Source of the DNA: Mucilaginibacter dorajii
GTDB taxonomy: Bacteria; Bacteroidota; Bacteroidia; Sphingobacteriales; Sphingobacteriaceae
Assembly: GCF_024808255.1 (NCBI RefSeq)
Contig: NZ_JANTYS010000028.1
Span: 18,944 to 82,943, forward strand
Direction: 5' to 3'
DNA length: 64,000 nt
The notes under the pieces are model-generated. The model saw nothing but the letters and a program-made list of their open reading frames with translations, was not told the origin of the DNA and searched no databases. Shown here piece by piece: positions 44,622 through 53,901 of this stretch. How positions within the stretch are numbered: the stretch's first letter is position 1; each line of letters begins with the position of its first letter. A program made the position numbers and the translations under genes.

Positions 44622-45860
44622 CTATCCAAAAAACAGGTAGGCTATAAAGATAGCTGCAACAATACCGGCAGCATCGGCAATTAAGCCTGCAGGAATGGCG
44701 TATCGGGATCTTTTAATGCCAACTGTACCAAAATATAACGCAACAATATAAAACGTGGTATCGGCAGAGCCATTGAAAATGCTGCCAAGCCTGCCGGCAA
44801 AACTATCCGGGCCAAAATGCTTCATCACATCTATCATCATGGCCTTTGATCCCGAACCACTCAGTGGCTTCATATAAGCTACGGGCATAGCGTCTACAAA
44901 GCGGGTATCCAGGCTTGCCTTGGTGCAAACCCAGCGCAGGCCCTCATTCATATAATCTAACGCGCCGCAGCTGCGAAAAACGCTGATGCCAACCAACATG
45001 GCAACCAGGTAGGGGATGATCTTAACCGAAGTTTCGAAACCGCTTTTAGCGCCTTCAACAAAAACATCAAATACATTGATCTTCTTTACCAGGCCGCCAA
45101 TAATAAAAGCTACCGGGATGACAAACAACAAAAAGTTGCTTACCACTTTTGACACCGTACCTATCTCAGTTTTTGTTAAATGAGTGGTAAAATACCAAAC
45201 CACCAGGGTGATAAAAGCGGTGACACCACCCAGCCAGGATATGATCACCCTATCAAAAAGATTGATCCTTTGTTTTACCGCAACTACAAGTAAACCAACT
45301 ACTGTGGCCACGTAGGTTGCAATTACGCAAGGCAAAAATATATCGGCGGGGTCTTTAGCGTTTAAAATAGCCCGCTGCGCTATAATGGTAACGGGCAACA
45401 TCTGTAAACCCGATGTGTGCAACACCAGGAACATGATCTGCGCATTGGACGCACTTTCTTTATCGGGATTCAATTCCTGCAGGGTGTTCATCGCTTTTAA
45501 GCCAAGCGGGGTGGCTGCATTATCTAAACCTAAAAGATTTGCCGAAAAGTTCATCAGCATCTGGCCTACTGCCGGGTGTTTCTTAGGTACATCGGGAAAT
45601 AAACGACTAAAAAACGGCCCCACAATACGCGATAGAAAATTGATAGCCCCGGCCTTTTCGCCAACATTTAAGATGCCCAGCCAAAATGCCATAGCGCCAA
45701 CCAAGGGCAAGGCTATGTCCATTACCGACGATTTGGAAGAACTAAAAATACCATCAACCAATAATTTAAACGCTTCTACATCGCCAAAAAAAACAAGTTT
45801 AATCAATGCGACCACAAAAGCGATCAAAAAGAATGCTATCCAGATATAATTAAGGGCCAT
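44622..45860 (-). CDS. Spore maturation protein A/B fusion (nucleoside-recognition Gate domains)
   Basis: A 412-aa membrane protein made of SpmA-like and SpmB-like halves in one chain. The first half holds LMNFSANLLGLDNAATPLGLKAM, the second has MPVAYMKPLSGSGSKAMMID and GSADTTFYIVALYFGTVG, which are the paired Gate-domain signatures. In Bacillus the two are separate proteins active in spore core dehydration; in non-sporing Bacteroidota the role is unknown. About ten hydrophobic helices are seen. Transport of a small solute is plausible. Confidence 0.88.
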   Translation of the reverse strand: MALNYIWIAFFLIAFVVALIKLVFFGDVEAFKLLVDGIFSSSKSSVMDIALPLVGAMAFWLGILNVGEKAGAINFLSRIVGPFFSRLFPDVPKKHPAVGQMLMNFSANLLGLDNAATPLGLKAMNTLQELNPDKESASNAQIMFLVLHTSGLQMLPVTIIAQRAILNAKDPADIFLPCVIATYVATVVGLLVVAVKQRINLFDRVIISWLGGVTAFITLVVWYFTTHLTKTEIGTVSKVVSNFLLFVIPVAFIIGGLVKKINVFDVFVEGAKSGFETSVKIIPYLVAMLVGISVFRSCGALDYMNEGLRWVCTKASLDTRFVDAMPVAYMKPLSGSGSKAMMIDVMKHFGPDSFAGRLGSIFNGSADTTFYIVALYFGTVGIKRSRYAIPAGLIADAAGIVAAIFIAYLFFG

Positions 45861-45945
45861 CGGCTATGTTTAAGGCTTTGAAGTTAACAGTTTTGGTTTT
45901 CAATATGAAATTCCAATCTTTAAATACTTATTTAAAATACCAATA

Positions 45946-46380
45946 ATGACTGCAACCTCCTTACTGCTCAATAAAGTAATAACTGAATTTTTGCAAACCA
46001 ATGCCGACCAAATTGATTGGGAAAGCAAACCCTCGCCTGCCAAATGGTCAAATAAGGAAATTATTGGTCATTTAATTGATAGTGCTCATATTAACCTGCT
46101 CAGGTTTGTGCGCTGTACGTACGAGGAAAATTTTAAACTGGTCTATGAGCAGGATCCTTATGTATCTGTACAGCACTACCAGGATGTAGCTGTTAAAGAA
46201 CTGCTTGATCTGTGGATATTGGTAAACAGGCAAATCATTCGTGTTTGGGAAAATTATCCTGCTGATAGGCTAACAGCCCGTTGCGATAACGGCAAAAACG
46301 AACTCAGTCTGCACACTGTTGAATGGCTGGCCAATGATTATGTTGAACATCTTTTACACCATCTTAAACAAATTGAATAA
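45946..46380 (+). CDS. DinB family protein
   Basis: A 144-aa four-helix bundle protein of the DinB/YfiT superfamily. PSPAKWSNKEIIGHLIDSA and YVEHLLHHLKQI carry the His positions that bind a metal. Family members include thiol-dependent S-transferases; the activity of this one is unknown. The next gene begins one base after its stop, so the pair is an operon. Confidence 0.85.
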   Translation: MTATSLLLNKVITEFLQTNADQIDWESKPSPAKWSNKEIIGHLIDSAHINLLRFVRCTYEENFKLVYEQDPYVSVQHYQDVAVKELLDLWILVNRQIIRVWENYPADRLTARCDNGKNELSLHTVEWLANDYVEHLLHHLKQIE

Positions 46381-46381
46381 A

Positions 46382-46798
46382 ATGGCTGGATACTCCCAAA
46401 CTCCGCTTGCAAAAAAACTCGGCATAAAAAACACATCTAAAGTGATGTTGGTTAATGCGCCTGATCATTATTTGCAATTATTTACCGACATGCCTGCCGA
46501 TATTTACTTTGTAACCGATGAAGCCGCAAAAAAAGATCTCATTCATTTTTTCACAAAGCAGCACAGCGAATTTTTAGAAACACTTCCCCGGTTAATGAAG
46601 CAGATGAAAGCAGAAGGGGCTATTTGGGTATCGTGGCCAAAAAAGGCTTCAAAGGTTGTTACCGATATCACCGAAGACATCATACGGAATTTTGCACTTG
46701 AAATTGGCCTGGTTGATATAAAGGTTTGTGCGGTAGACAAAGTATGGTCGGGATTAAAATTGGTTATCCCGGTTAAAAAGAGAGCGGGTTGGGTATAA
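46382..46798 (+). CDS. DUF3052 family protein
   Basis: A 138-aa protein. The family marks are SQTPLAKKLGIK near the start, WVSWPKKASKVVTDITED, and the final KVWSGLKLVIPVKKR. Function is unknown. The ATG at 46382 follows the DinB stop after one base; an in-frame extension back to 46319 overlaps DinB and is not family-like. Confidence 0.82.
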   Translation: MAGYSQTPLAKKLGIKNTSKVMLVNAPDHYLQLFTDMPADIYFVTDEAAKKDLIHFFTKQHSEFLETLPRLMKQMKAEGAIWVSWPKKASKVVTDITEDIIRNFALEIGLVDIKVCAVDKVWSGLKLVIPVKKRAGWV

Positions 46799-46892
46799 AC
46801 CTTTTTGGTAATGTAAGCGTAAACAATTGCGTACCTGTTTTCGGTAAGCCTAAATTTATACCTAACTTAGCAGCATTATAAACTACAATACG

Positions 46893-47327
46893 ATGTCTAC
46901 AATAGAACTTAAACGTGTAAGTGGCGATTTCGGCTTTGAGGCTGTAGATGCCAATGGTCACACGGTAAAAATGGATAGCAGCCCTGAAAGCGGCGGCCAG
47001 GATTTTGGAGTACGTCCAATGCAAATGCTCTTAATGGGCTTGGCAGGATGCTCTGCCATTGATGTAATCAGCATCTTAAAAAAGCAGCGCCAGGATGTTA
47101 AAGACTATAAAATGGTTATAAATGGCGAACGTGAAGCTGGTAAAGAGCCTTCTCTTTGGCAAGACATAGATATTGAGTTTCATTTGTATGGTGATATTGA
47201 CGAAGATAAAGCAGCCCGCGCTGTTGAACTTTCATTAAATAAATACTGCTCCGTAGCTGCTACGCTTGGTAAGGCAGGAGCCGATATTAAGTCAAAAGTG
47301 TTTGTGCACCCTGCAGTAGGGGCATAA
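46893..47327 (+). CDS. OsmC family peroxiredoxin-like protein
   Basis: A 144-aa protein. The two redox cysteines lie in LAGCSAIDV (near residue 53) and NKYCSVAATLGKAG (near residue 115), the usual OsmC spacing for reduction of organic hydroperoxides. It resembles the YhfA subgroup. It is monocistronic and is followed by a very strong hairpin terminator. Confidence 0.9.
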   Translation: MSTIELKRVSGDFGFEAVDANGHTVKMDSSPESGGQDFGVRPMQMLLMGLAGCSAIDVISILKKQRQDVKDYKMVINGEREAGKEPSLWQDIDIEFHLYGDIDEDKAARAVELSLNKYCSVAATLGKAGADIKSKVFVHPAVGA

Positions 47328-47342
47328 ATACCCTTTAATTTC

Positions 47343-47390
47343 TAAAACAACAAAAGGCGATAGTTTGCACTATCGCCTTTTGTTGTTTTA
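47343..47390 (+). terminator. Strong terminator hairpin after osmC-like gene
   Basis: A perfect 22-bp stem (47343-47364 with 47369-47390) and a four-base loop TTGC, ending in GTTTTA. It is the longest perfect stem in the window. Confidence 0.85.
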
Positions 47391-47632
47391 GTGGTTTTCC
47401 TTGCCAACCATAGAGTTCATCGCTGAACACTTTTTTTCATTTTGTTCATTTCTGTTCAAATGTTGTAAATATTAAAATGGTTGAGTATATTGTATATTAA
47501 TATATGATATATTTCAATTGATAAGTATAGGTTTATTTTATTTATTGTAATATAAATAACTTATAGTCAATTTGTTCAATGTGTAAAATCTTATTCAAAC
47601 TAACGGTAGAGGTTTGATTGTTTATATGCTAC

Positions 47633-47646
47633 AGGAGGTATAATTG
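47633..47646 (+). promoter_or_regulatory. Perfect Shine-Dalgarno site before a TTG in the OmpA gene leader
   Basis: AGGAGG (47633-47638) is spaced five bases from a TTG at 47644 that is in frame with the OmpA gene. The same frame has an ATG at 47683 with no such site. This decides between a 37-residue and a 24-residue signal peptide and may mark the true start. Confidence 0.4.
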
Positions 47647-47682
47647 TATATTAAATCAAATAACATACTTAAACATATCCAC

Positions 47683-49041
47683 ATGAAATTAAATCCTAAA
47701 AAACAGACACTGCTCCTGGTAGGTATCCTATTAGGAGGCCGGCTATTTGCCCAAACTACTCCGGATACCGCAATTACCAAAGATTATGTGGTTCCGTTTT
47801 CGGGAAGTAAAATGTTAAACACATGGTCGGTAGGTATTAGTGGTGGTATTACTACCATGTACAATATTTTGAGTACTAAAGACCAATCGGATTTCACGCA
47901 TCCAGCCTCCAGTTTTGGCTATGGGGCTTATGTGAAAAAACAGGTGCTGCCGGCTTTAGGCATCCAGCTGGATTTTTTAAGAGGTACATTAAAAGGCACA
48001 AGCGCGCAGCCCGATCCAACAAATCCGTTAACATCATATAGCACCAAATTAAATTGGTCGGCAACTTTAGGCGCTGTATTTACATTTGCCAACGTAAATT
48101 GGGAAAATAAAAAACCATTGGTGCAGCCATATATAAGCGCATCGGGAGGAGTTATCAATTATACGCCGGTTATTCAACATACCGGCGGGCCCAAACTCCC
48201 GTTTAAAGACCCTTTTGGCAAAAACAACGCGGCCTATGAAACCCTCATTCCGGTAGGTTTCGGTGTTAAATTCAACGTATCAAACAATGTTAATATTGAT
48301 TTCGGTTACCAGATTGGCTTTGTGAATACAGATAATCTTGACGGTTATAACTACGGATCAAACAGCGACAAATTCTCATACATCCACCTTGGGCTTGAAT
48401 ATGCCTTTGGCAGCCACAAAAAGCCGCAAATGGCAACGCATAACCCGGTTGCATCGTTACGCACCGAATATTTAACCGGAGATGTGAACACCAAGGCCGC
48501 CATACAATCTGAGCTTGACATTGAAAAAAACAAAAACGCCAAATTAAGGGACGATGTAAACGCAACTTTAACAAAAATAACTACCGACAGTGATGGTGAC
48601 GGCGTACCAGATGTGAACGATAAATGCCCAAATACACCTGCCGGTACCAAGGTTGATGGCGCCGGTTGCCCGCTGGTTTTGGCTATTACAGAAGTGGACA
48701 AAAAAGTGGTTACCGATGCTATTAAAAACCTTGAATTTGATTACGGAAAAGCAACACTTCGCCGGGGATCACTGCCTGGTTTAGATAAAGTGGCCGATCT
48801 GTTGATTAGTAAAAACTTCAGCCTGAAACTTGGCGGTCATACCGATAACAAAGGTTCTGCAAAACTAAATATGATATTGTCAAAGGCCCGCGCCGAATCG
48901 ATAAAGAACTATTTGGTAAGCAAAGGTGCTAATCCTTCACGCATAGAAGCGGTGGGTTATGGTCAAAACCAACCAATTGCATCAAACAAAACTGCGAAAG
49001 GCCGCCAGATTAACAGAAGGGTAGAGTTTACTTTATATTAA
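47683..49041 (+). CDS. OmpA family outer-membrane protein with thrombospondin type 3-like repeat
   Basis: A 452-aa outer-membrane protein. Order: signal peptide (KKQTLLLVGILLGGRLFAQ), a beta-barrel of about 215 residues (NWSATLGAVFTFANVNWENK, HLGLEYAFG), a calcium-type repeat (DSDGDGVPDVNDKCPNTPAG), then an OmpA/MotB domain (GHTDNKGSAKLNMILSKARA, INRRVEFTLY) that binds peptidoglycan. It links the outer membrane to the wall. The ATG at 47683 is listed; a TTG at 47644 after a perfect AGGAGG is a real alternative. A terminator follows. Confidence 0.93.
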   Translation: MKLNPKKQTLLLVGILLGGRLFAQTTPDTAITKDYVVPFSGSKMLNTWSVGISGGITTMYNILSTKDQSDFTHPASSFGYGAYVKKQVLPALGIQLDFLRGTLKGTSAQPDPTNPLTSYSTKLNWSATLGAVFTFANVNWENKKPLVQPYISASGGVINYTPVIQHTGGPKLPFKDPFGKNNAAYETLIPVGFGVKFNVSNNVNIDFGYQIGFVNTDNLDGYNYGSNSDKFSYIHLGLEYAFGSHKKPQMATHNPVASLRTEYLTGDVNTKAAIQSELDIEKNKNAKLRDDVNATLTKITTDSDGDGVPDVNDKCPNTPAGTKVDGAGCPLVLAITEVDKKVVTDAIKNLEFDYGKATLRRGSLPGLDKVADLLISKNFSLKLGGHTDNKGSAKLNMILSKARAESIKNYLVSKGANPSRIEAVGYGQNQPIASNKTAKGRQINRRVEFTLY

Positions 49042-49076
49042 AAAAGGAGTTAGTTTAGGGTTAATTGGTTATATAC

Positions 49077-49106
49077 AAAAAAGCCGCTCGAACAGAGCGG
49101 CTTTTG
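49077..49106. terminator. Bidirectional terminator between ompA-like and SRPBCC genes
   Basis: AAAAGCCGCTC (49079-49089) pairs with GAGCGGCTTTT (49095-49105); A-rich and T-rich flanks allow use from both sides, as the genes converge. Confidence 0.85.
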
Positions 49107-49144
49107 TTATTTTATATTATTTAAACGTGATTGATATAGGCTAT

Positions 49145-49528
49145 TTACTCACCTTCAAAAAAATCTATTAAACCACCAAAATAACTGTAAGTCCATCCTT
49201 CTGTAATGTCATCAAAATCCTCATCGGGGATATTGGTATGCCTTAATTCGGCAGAGGTGCCGCTTTTATCCGGGTGAAGCTTAATGGTAACTATTGAGTC
49301 ATCAGATTTACCTTCAAAATACCATTGCTGTACAATTTTTTTGCCTTCTTCAAACTCAATGTTTTTGCCTATGATGCTGCCATCCCACATAGAAAATTCC
49401 GAACCGGGAACGGTACTCATTTCGGCAACCTCTCCCGTCCATAATTCAATGGTAACAGGGTTGGTAAGGGCTATATAAATTTCTTCGGGCGTAGCCGGTA
49501 TGCTGTAATATTTTTTAAAATCTTTCAC
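49145..49528 (-). CDS. SRPBCC (AHSA1-like) domain protein
   Basis: A 127-aa protein with the Bet v1-like fold of the activator of Hsp90 ATPase C-terminal family (IPATPEEIYIALTNPVTIELW, KKIVQQWYFEG, GWTYSYFGGLIDFF). These bind hydrophobic ligands; the ligand is unknown. It begins with GTG at 49528, with a TAACTTG sequence a few bases upstream that resembles a -7 box. Confidence 0.85.
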   Translation of the reverse strand: MKDFKKYYSIPATPEEIYIALTNPVTIELWTGEVAEMSTVPGSEFSMWDGSIIGKNIEFEEGKKIVQQWYFEGKSDDSIVTIKLHPDKSGTSAELRHTNIPDEDFDDITEGWTYSYFGGLIDFFEGE

Positions 49529-49551
49529 CTGCGCAAGTTAGCAAGATTATT

Positions 49552-50142
49552 TTAAACGTTAACCTGGCCTATAGGCAAAACAACTCGACCGTAAACTTCA
49601 TTTAATACGTTTGCTATACCGGTATAAATTGCCGATGCACCGCAAATAATGCCTTCGTAACCGGCAAGGTGTTTAATAACAGGGTTACCTGTGGCATCGC
49701 CGGCAACCAGTAAAAAGAATAACACGGTTAACGATGCAAAAACAAATTGCAGCGCGCGGTTTAACTTTAAAGTGCCAAAAAACAAAAGCAGCGTAAATAC
49801 GCCCCAAACGCTTAAGTAAGCGCACATAGCACCTTCAGATGGAGCGGTTGCCCAACCCAGTTTAGGCAACACAATTAAGCCTACTAATGAGAGCCAGAAA
49901 AAGCCGTATGATGTAAAAGCTGTTAAGCCAAAAGTATTGTTCTTTTTAGCTTCAATTACGCCGGCAATTACCTGCGCCAGGCCGCCATAAAATATCCCCA
50001 TAGCCAGGATCATGCTGTTCATTTCAAAAAAGCCGGCGTTGTGAATGTTTAATAAAACTGTTGTCATGCCAAAGGCGCAAAGGCCAAGCGGGGCCGGATT
50101 AGCAATGCCATCCTTTACAGGAGCAGGTGTAATTGAGCTCAT
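49552..50142 (-). CDS. satP: Acetate/succinate uptake transporter, GPR1/FUN34/SatP family
   Basis: A 196-aa membrane protein with six hydrophobic segments. The N-terminal family signature NPAPLGLCAFGMTTVLLNI is complete. It imports acetate or related monocarboxylates with protons. ATG 50142 is chosen, because the family starts shortly before NPAPLGL; the frame is open to 50175. Confidence 0.88.
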   Translation of the reverse strand: MSSITPAPVKDGIANPAPLGLCAFGMTTVLLNIHNAGFFEMNSMILAMGIFYGGLAQVIAGVIEAKKNNTFGLTAFTSYGFFWLSLVGLIVLPKLGWATAPSEGAMCAYLSVWGVFTLLLFFGTLKLNRALQFVFASLTVLFFLLVAGDATGNPVIKHLAGYEGIICGASAIYTGIANVLNEVYGRVVLPIGQVNV

Positions 50143-50223
50143 AATGGGTTTAGTATTAATTGGTTTATACCGCAAGCTAAGTGATTTATATACATTTTAC
50201 AATTTTTTTTATAACTCTGCGCT

Positions 50224-50231
50224 TACTTTTG
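50224..50231 (+). promoter_or_regulatory. -7 promoter box of gpmA
   Basis: TACTTTTG matches TAnnTTTG, followed by CG, 16 bases before the gpmA start. No clear -33 box was seen. Confidence 0.45.
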
Positions 50232-50247
50232 CGTTAAGCAAATACCC

Positions 50248-50937
50248 ATGCAAAAAATAGTATTAATACGCCACGGCGAAAGCACCTTCAATCTCGAAAA
50301 TCGTTTTACTGGCTGGGAAGATGCCGATCTTTCTGAAAACGGCTATCAGCAAGCGCGAAGGGCAGGAGAGATCCTTAAAAAGAATGGTTATAATTTTGAT
50401 GCCGGTTTTACCTCATATCTTAAACGATCGATAAAAACCATGCATTTTGTATTGGAGCAGCTTGATCACTTATGGATACCAGTTGTAAAATCATGGCGGT
50501 TGAATGAGCGTTTTTATGGCGATTTACAAGGCATGAATAAGGACGACGCCATAGCTAAATATGGTTTAGAACAAGTACAAAAATGGCGACGTGACCCTAA
50601 TGAACACCCACCGGCTATAACCCGCGATGATCCACGTTTTCCCGGCCACGATCTGCGTTACCAGGACCTTACCGACCGTGAATTGCCCTTAACCGAAAAC
50701 CTGAGTGAAACCATGGACCGGGTTTTGCCCTTTTGGAACGAGGCCATTGTAAATGCCATGCGCCGGAATCAAAAGGTAATTGTGGTTGCCCATGGCAATA
50801 GCTTACGATCATTAATAAAATATATTGACTGCCTTACCGATGAGGAAGTAACCGAATTAGAAATCCCGACTGCCACTCCCTGGGTATATGAATTGGATCA
50901 TGGCTTAAACCGGATACGACATTATTATTTAGAATAG
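50248..50937 (+). CDS. gpmA: 2,3-bisphosphoglycerate-dependent phosphoglycerate mutase
   Basis: A 229-aa glycolytic enzyme that interconverts 3- and 2-phosphoglycerate. The phosphohistidine motif is LIRHGEST (His9) and the second His is in VVAHGNSLR. The sequence W-R-L-N-E-R-F-Y-G-D-L-Q-G holds the catalytic Glu and Tyr, but where most homologues have His (ERHYG) it has Phe. KWRRDPNEHPPAI and the RFPGHDLRYQDL block fit GpmA. Length is about that of the family, slightly short at the end. Confidence 0.92.
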   Translation: MQKIVLIRHGESTFNLENRFTGWEDADLSENGYQQARRAGEILKKNGYNFDAGFTSYLKRSIKTMHFVLEQLDHLWIPVVKSWRLNERFYGDLQGMNKDDAIAKYGLEQVQKWRRDPNEHPPAITRDDPRFPGHDLRYQDLTDRELPLTENLSETMDRVLPFWNEAIVNAMRRNQKVIVVAHGNSLRSLIKYIDCLTDEEVTELEIPTATPWVYELDHGLNRIRHYYLE

Positions 50938-51018
50938 CAGTCGTTTTTATAGGATATGTAGGGCATTTGTTTATATTAGTAGACCCAATTAGATATAAAC
51001 CACACCCTGAAATAAAAA

Positions 51019-51507
51019 ATGAAGAAGTCTGATATTTATGAAATAACCATAAAAATCCTTGGTATTTACCTGTTGATAGCCGATATCTCAAAACTGCCCA
51101 GTTTATTAACTTTTGTACAAAACCACGGAACAACCGCTATGACTGCCGAACAAGGCAGCGAACAGAGTAATTTATTATGGATAAATGGTTTGAGTTTTTT
51201 AGTGCTCATGGCCTTTGCCATTTTTTTAATTGCCGGCACTAAGTTGATAACCCGCATGATTACGATGGCAGCTGATCGGCAGGAAAGTGTAAAGCTTTTT
51301 GCTGATAGAAAGGTGATTTATGAAATGGCGCTTCTTATTATTGGTGGTTTACTTATTGTGAACACATTGCCAGATATGCTGTACCGTTTGTATAACTTAT
51401 CAAATGCCGGCGATCAGGGTCTGGCTATATCATCTATATCAAAACTGTTTATAGGGATTTTAACCGTTGCTTTCGGAAAAAGAATAGCCGCTTACTATGC
51501 GAAGTAG
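51019..51507 (+). CDS. Hypothetical four-helix membrane protein
   Basis: A 162-aa protein that is not recognised. Four hydrophobic segments are visible (IKILGIYLLIADISKL, INGLSFLVLMAFAIFLIAG, EMALLIIGGLLIVNTL, LFIGILTVAFGKRIAAYY). A polar stretch of about 20 residues lies between helix 1 and helix 2. It stands alone after gpmA and is followed by a terminator. Confidence 0.7.
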   Translation: MKKSDIYEITIKILGIYLLIADISKLPSLLTFVQNHGTTAMTAEQGSEQSNLLWINGLSFLVLMAFAIFLIAGTKLITRMITMAADRQESVKLFADRKVIYEMALLIIGGLLIVNTLPDMLYRLYNLSNAGDQGLAISSISKLFIGILTVAFGKRIAAYYAK

Positions 51508-51532
51508 TATTTAGTACGAAATATAATGAAAC

Positions 51533-51564
51533 AAAAAAGGCCCCGGAAACGGAGCCTTTTTTTG
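51533..51564. terminator. Bidirectional terminator between the membrane protein and hom genes
   Basis: AAAAAGGCCCCG and CGGAGCCTTTTTTT form a nine-pair stem with one mismatch and a GAAA loop. Confidence 0.75.
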
Positions 51565-51610
51565 TACAAACAACTAAGAAAAATCTACATTAAAACTTTA
51601 ACTGTTTGTT

Positions 51611-52822
51611 TTATGCCGATGCTAAGCTGACCCCCGTTAGCTGACCGGCAAAGGCAACGAATGCCTTACTTACAGATATACGGGATTGATTATCGATCAG
51701 ATTTTGCAAATTCACTTTTCCGATAACAAATTTATAATCACCTGAATAATAGCGCTCTTTTATTGAAATGAATTTTAGGTCGTTAACTAAAGCCTCATCA
51801 TCGTATCTTAAATAGATGTCAAGCTCAATATTATTGGTGAATTTGAGGTTTGTTTTGGCTTTTGCTTTTTTGTATTCATACTGGTAATCGTAGCGCAGTG
51901 CAGCAATATCAGACAACACCGCCGATCCGGTTGGGTGACCACCCGCCCCTTTACCAAAAAAGAATTGCTGGTCTGCAAAAGCGGCTTGCACAGTTACCCC
52001 ATTATATTCATATTCAACGTTATATAAAAACTCAGAGCTCGTTACAAACTTAGGGAGCACAAACATGGCAACATTCTGATCGTCAAGTTCTTTAGCTACT
52101 GGAACAAGCTTTATCTTCAGGTTTTTCTCCCTGGCATACTGCAAGTCATGGGCGGCCAGATTTTGGATGCCTAAGTTAAATACCTCATCCGGCTGTACAA
52201 TTACGCCATAGGCATGTGCAGCGGCTATGATCAATTTGTACTTGGCATCAAAGCCACCAACATCACTTGTTGGATCAGTTTCGGCAAAGCCAAGATCCTG
52301 CGCCTGTTGTAAGGCCCGGTTATAATCAAGTCCTTCAATGAATCCTTTAGAGAGGATGTAATTTGATGAGCCGTTAAAAATACCGCTTATAGAGTGCAGT
52401 AGTTCATTATCATAATATTCTTCCAAATTGCGGATAATAGGGATACTACCGCAAACCGCGCCTTCATATAATAATGATGTTCCATGTTTTTGCTGCAATT
52501 CTATTAACTCATCCAAATGCAGGGCAATCATTTTTTTACTTGCCGATACTACGTTTTTACCGCTGCTTAAAGCTCTTGAAACTATATCGAAAGCGGCCTC
52601 GGTATCGTTAATCAATTCCACAATGGTATTGATCTCGGGGTTATTTAACAGTTCTTCCTTATCGATGGTGAATAATTCTGCCGGTAACGACCGCTTTTTA
52701 TTAGGGTCTTTAATGGCGAATTTTACAATTTCGATGTTTAAATTTTTTGTTTTGATGATATCATATAACCCTTGCCCAACTACGCCAAATCCAAATAATC
52801 CTATACTTAACTTTTTACTCAT
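51611..52822 (-). CDS. hom: Homoserine dehydrogenase
   Basis: A 403-aa NAD(P)-dependent enzyme that reduces aspartate semialdehyde to homoserine. The Rossmann motif GLFGFGVVGQGLYD and the substrate block LLYEGAVCGSIPIIRNLEE, GIFNGSSNYILSKG, GFAETDPTSDVGGFDAKYK are diagnostic. There is no aspartokinase fusion. About 75 C-terminal residues are extra to the core. It follows metX with one shared base (TAATG), so metY-metX-hom is one unit that makes homocysteine. Confidence 0.93.
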   Translation of the reverse strand: MSKKLSIGLFGFGVVGQGLYDIIKTKNLNIEIVKFAIKDPNKKRSLPAELFTIDKEELLNNPEINTIVELINDTEAAFDIVSRALSSGKNVVSASKKMIALHLDELIELQQKHGTSLLYEGAVCGSIPIIRNLEEYYDNELLHSISGIFNGSSNYILSKGFIEGLDYNRALQQAQDLGFAETDPTSDVGGFDAKYKLIIAAAHAYGVIVQPDEVFNLGIQNLAAHDLQYAREKNLKIKLVPVAKELDDQNVAMFVLPKFVTSSEFLYNVEYEYNGVTVQAAFADQQFFFGKGAGGHPTGSAVLSDIAALRYDYQYEYKKAKAKTNLKFTNNIELDIYLRYDDEALVNDLKFISIKERYYSGDYKFVIGKVNLQNLIDNQSRISVSKAFVAFAGQLTGVSLASA

Positions 52823-53877
52823 TACGCTGTACGTTGCAATTCTATAATTTTTCCTTTTACATCGGTTTTAAAAAACGATGTGATAATATTTGTTAAAAAC
52901 TCTGTTTCAATTAAAAAGCCATCGTGCCCGTAAAACGAATCTAATTGGGCAAAGGCCGATTTGGGGATATGCCTGAACAGGTATTGTTGTTCTTCAATAG
53001 GGAACAACACATCTGATGTAATCCCGATAACCAATGTGCGGGCTTTAATGAGGCTCAAAGCTTTCTCCACGCTATGGCGGTTGCGGCCTACGTTATGAGA
53101 GTCCATAGTTTTGGTTAAATACCAGTAACTGTGTGCGTTAAAGCGATTGACCAATTTCTGCCCCTGGTAATCCTGGTAGGTAGAAGCTTTGAAGTTGTCG
53201 GTTTTGGTGTCCTCGTCCTCTTGCTGGGTGATGCCATATGTTTTATAAGTACGGTAGGAGAGCAGTGCGATGGTACGCGCTGCTTTTAATCCTTTTTGGC
53301 CACCATCAATGGTGTTATCATAAAAAGTAGGATCGGCGGTTAAGGCCAGGCGTTGCGATTCATTGAATGCTACACCCCACGGAGAATGACGCGCATTTGT
53401 GGCAATCAGGATCAGATTTTTGATCCGTTCAGGCTCCATGATCCCCCATTCGATAGCCTGCTGGCCACCCAGAGAACCACCTATAAGGATATGAATTTGA
53501 CCTATCCCTAACTCATCTGCCAGTAACCTATGCGCGTTCACAATATCCCTGATGGTAAATTGAGGGAACGATTGAAAATAGGGTTGCCCGGTAGCCGGAT
53601 CAATACTCAACGGATTACTTGTGCCATAAGGCGAGCCCAAAATATTGGCACAAACTATAAAATGCTCTTCGGGGTTAAAAATACTCCCAGTACCTACAAA
53701 ACCTTTCCACCAATCAAACACGTCAGAATTGGCGGTTAACGCATGGCAAATCCATATTACATTATCCTTGGCTTTATTTAACCTCCCATAAGTATGAAAG
53801 CCAATTTCCAGTTGCTGTAATTGTTCGCCGGATTCGAGCTTAAAAGTTTGCGTGTACTTATATGTTTCTATACTCAT
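52822..53877 (-). CDS. metX: Homoserine O-acetyltransferase
   Basis: A 351-aa alpha/beta-hydrolase. The nucleophile elbow is GGSLGGQQAIEW, with Asp and His in ITSDVLFP and YGHDGFLIE. It makes O-acetylhomoserine for MetY; some family members use succinyl-CoA, which sequence alone does not settle. The ATG at 53877 is used; the open frame runs back to 53952 but with residues unlike the family. It is the middle gene of metY-metX-hom. Confidence 0.92.
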   Translation of the reverse strand: MSIETYKYTQTFKLESGEQLQQLEIGFHTYGRLNKAKDNVIWICHALTANSDVFDWWKGFVGTGSIFNPEEHFIVCANILGSPYGTSNPLSIDPATGQPYFQSFPQFTIRDIVNAHRLLADELGIGQIHILIGGSLGGQQAIEWGIMEPERIKNLILIATNARHSPWGVAFNESQRLALTADPTFYDNTIDGGQKGLKAARTIALLSYRTYKTYGITQQEDEDTKTDNFKASTYQDYQGQKLVNRFNAHSYWYLTKTMDSHNVGRNRHSVEKALSLIKARTLVIGITSDVLFPIEEQQYLFRHIPKSAFAQLDSFYGHDGFLIETEFLTNIITSFFKTDVKGKIIELQRTA

Positions 53878-53901
53878 TCTGTTATTATCATGATGATAGT
53901 C

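Noticed and set aside
47343..47390. Small non-coding RNA from the 22-bp perfect hairpin
   Set aside because: It lies right after the OsmC-type gene and ends in T-rich sequence, so a terminator explains it.
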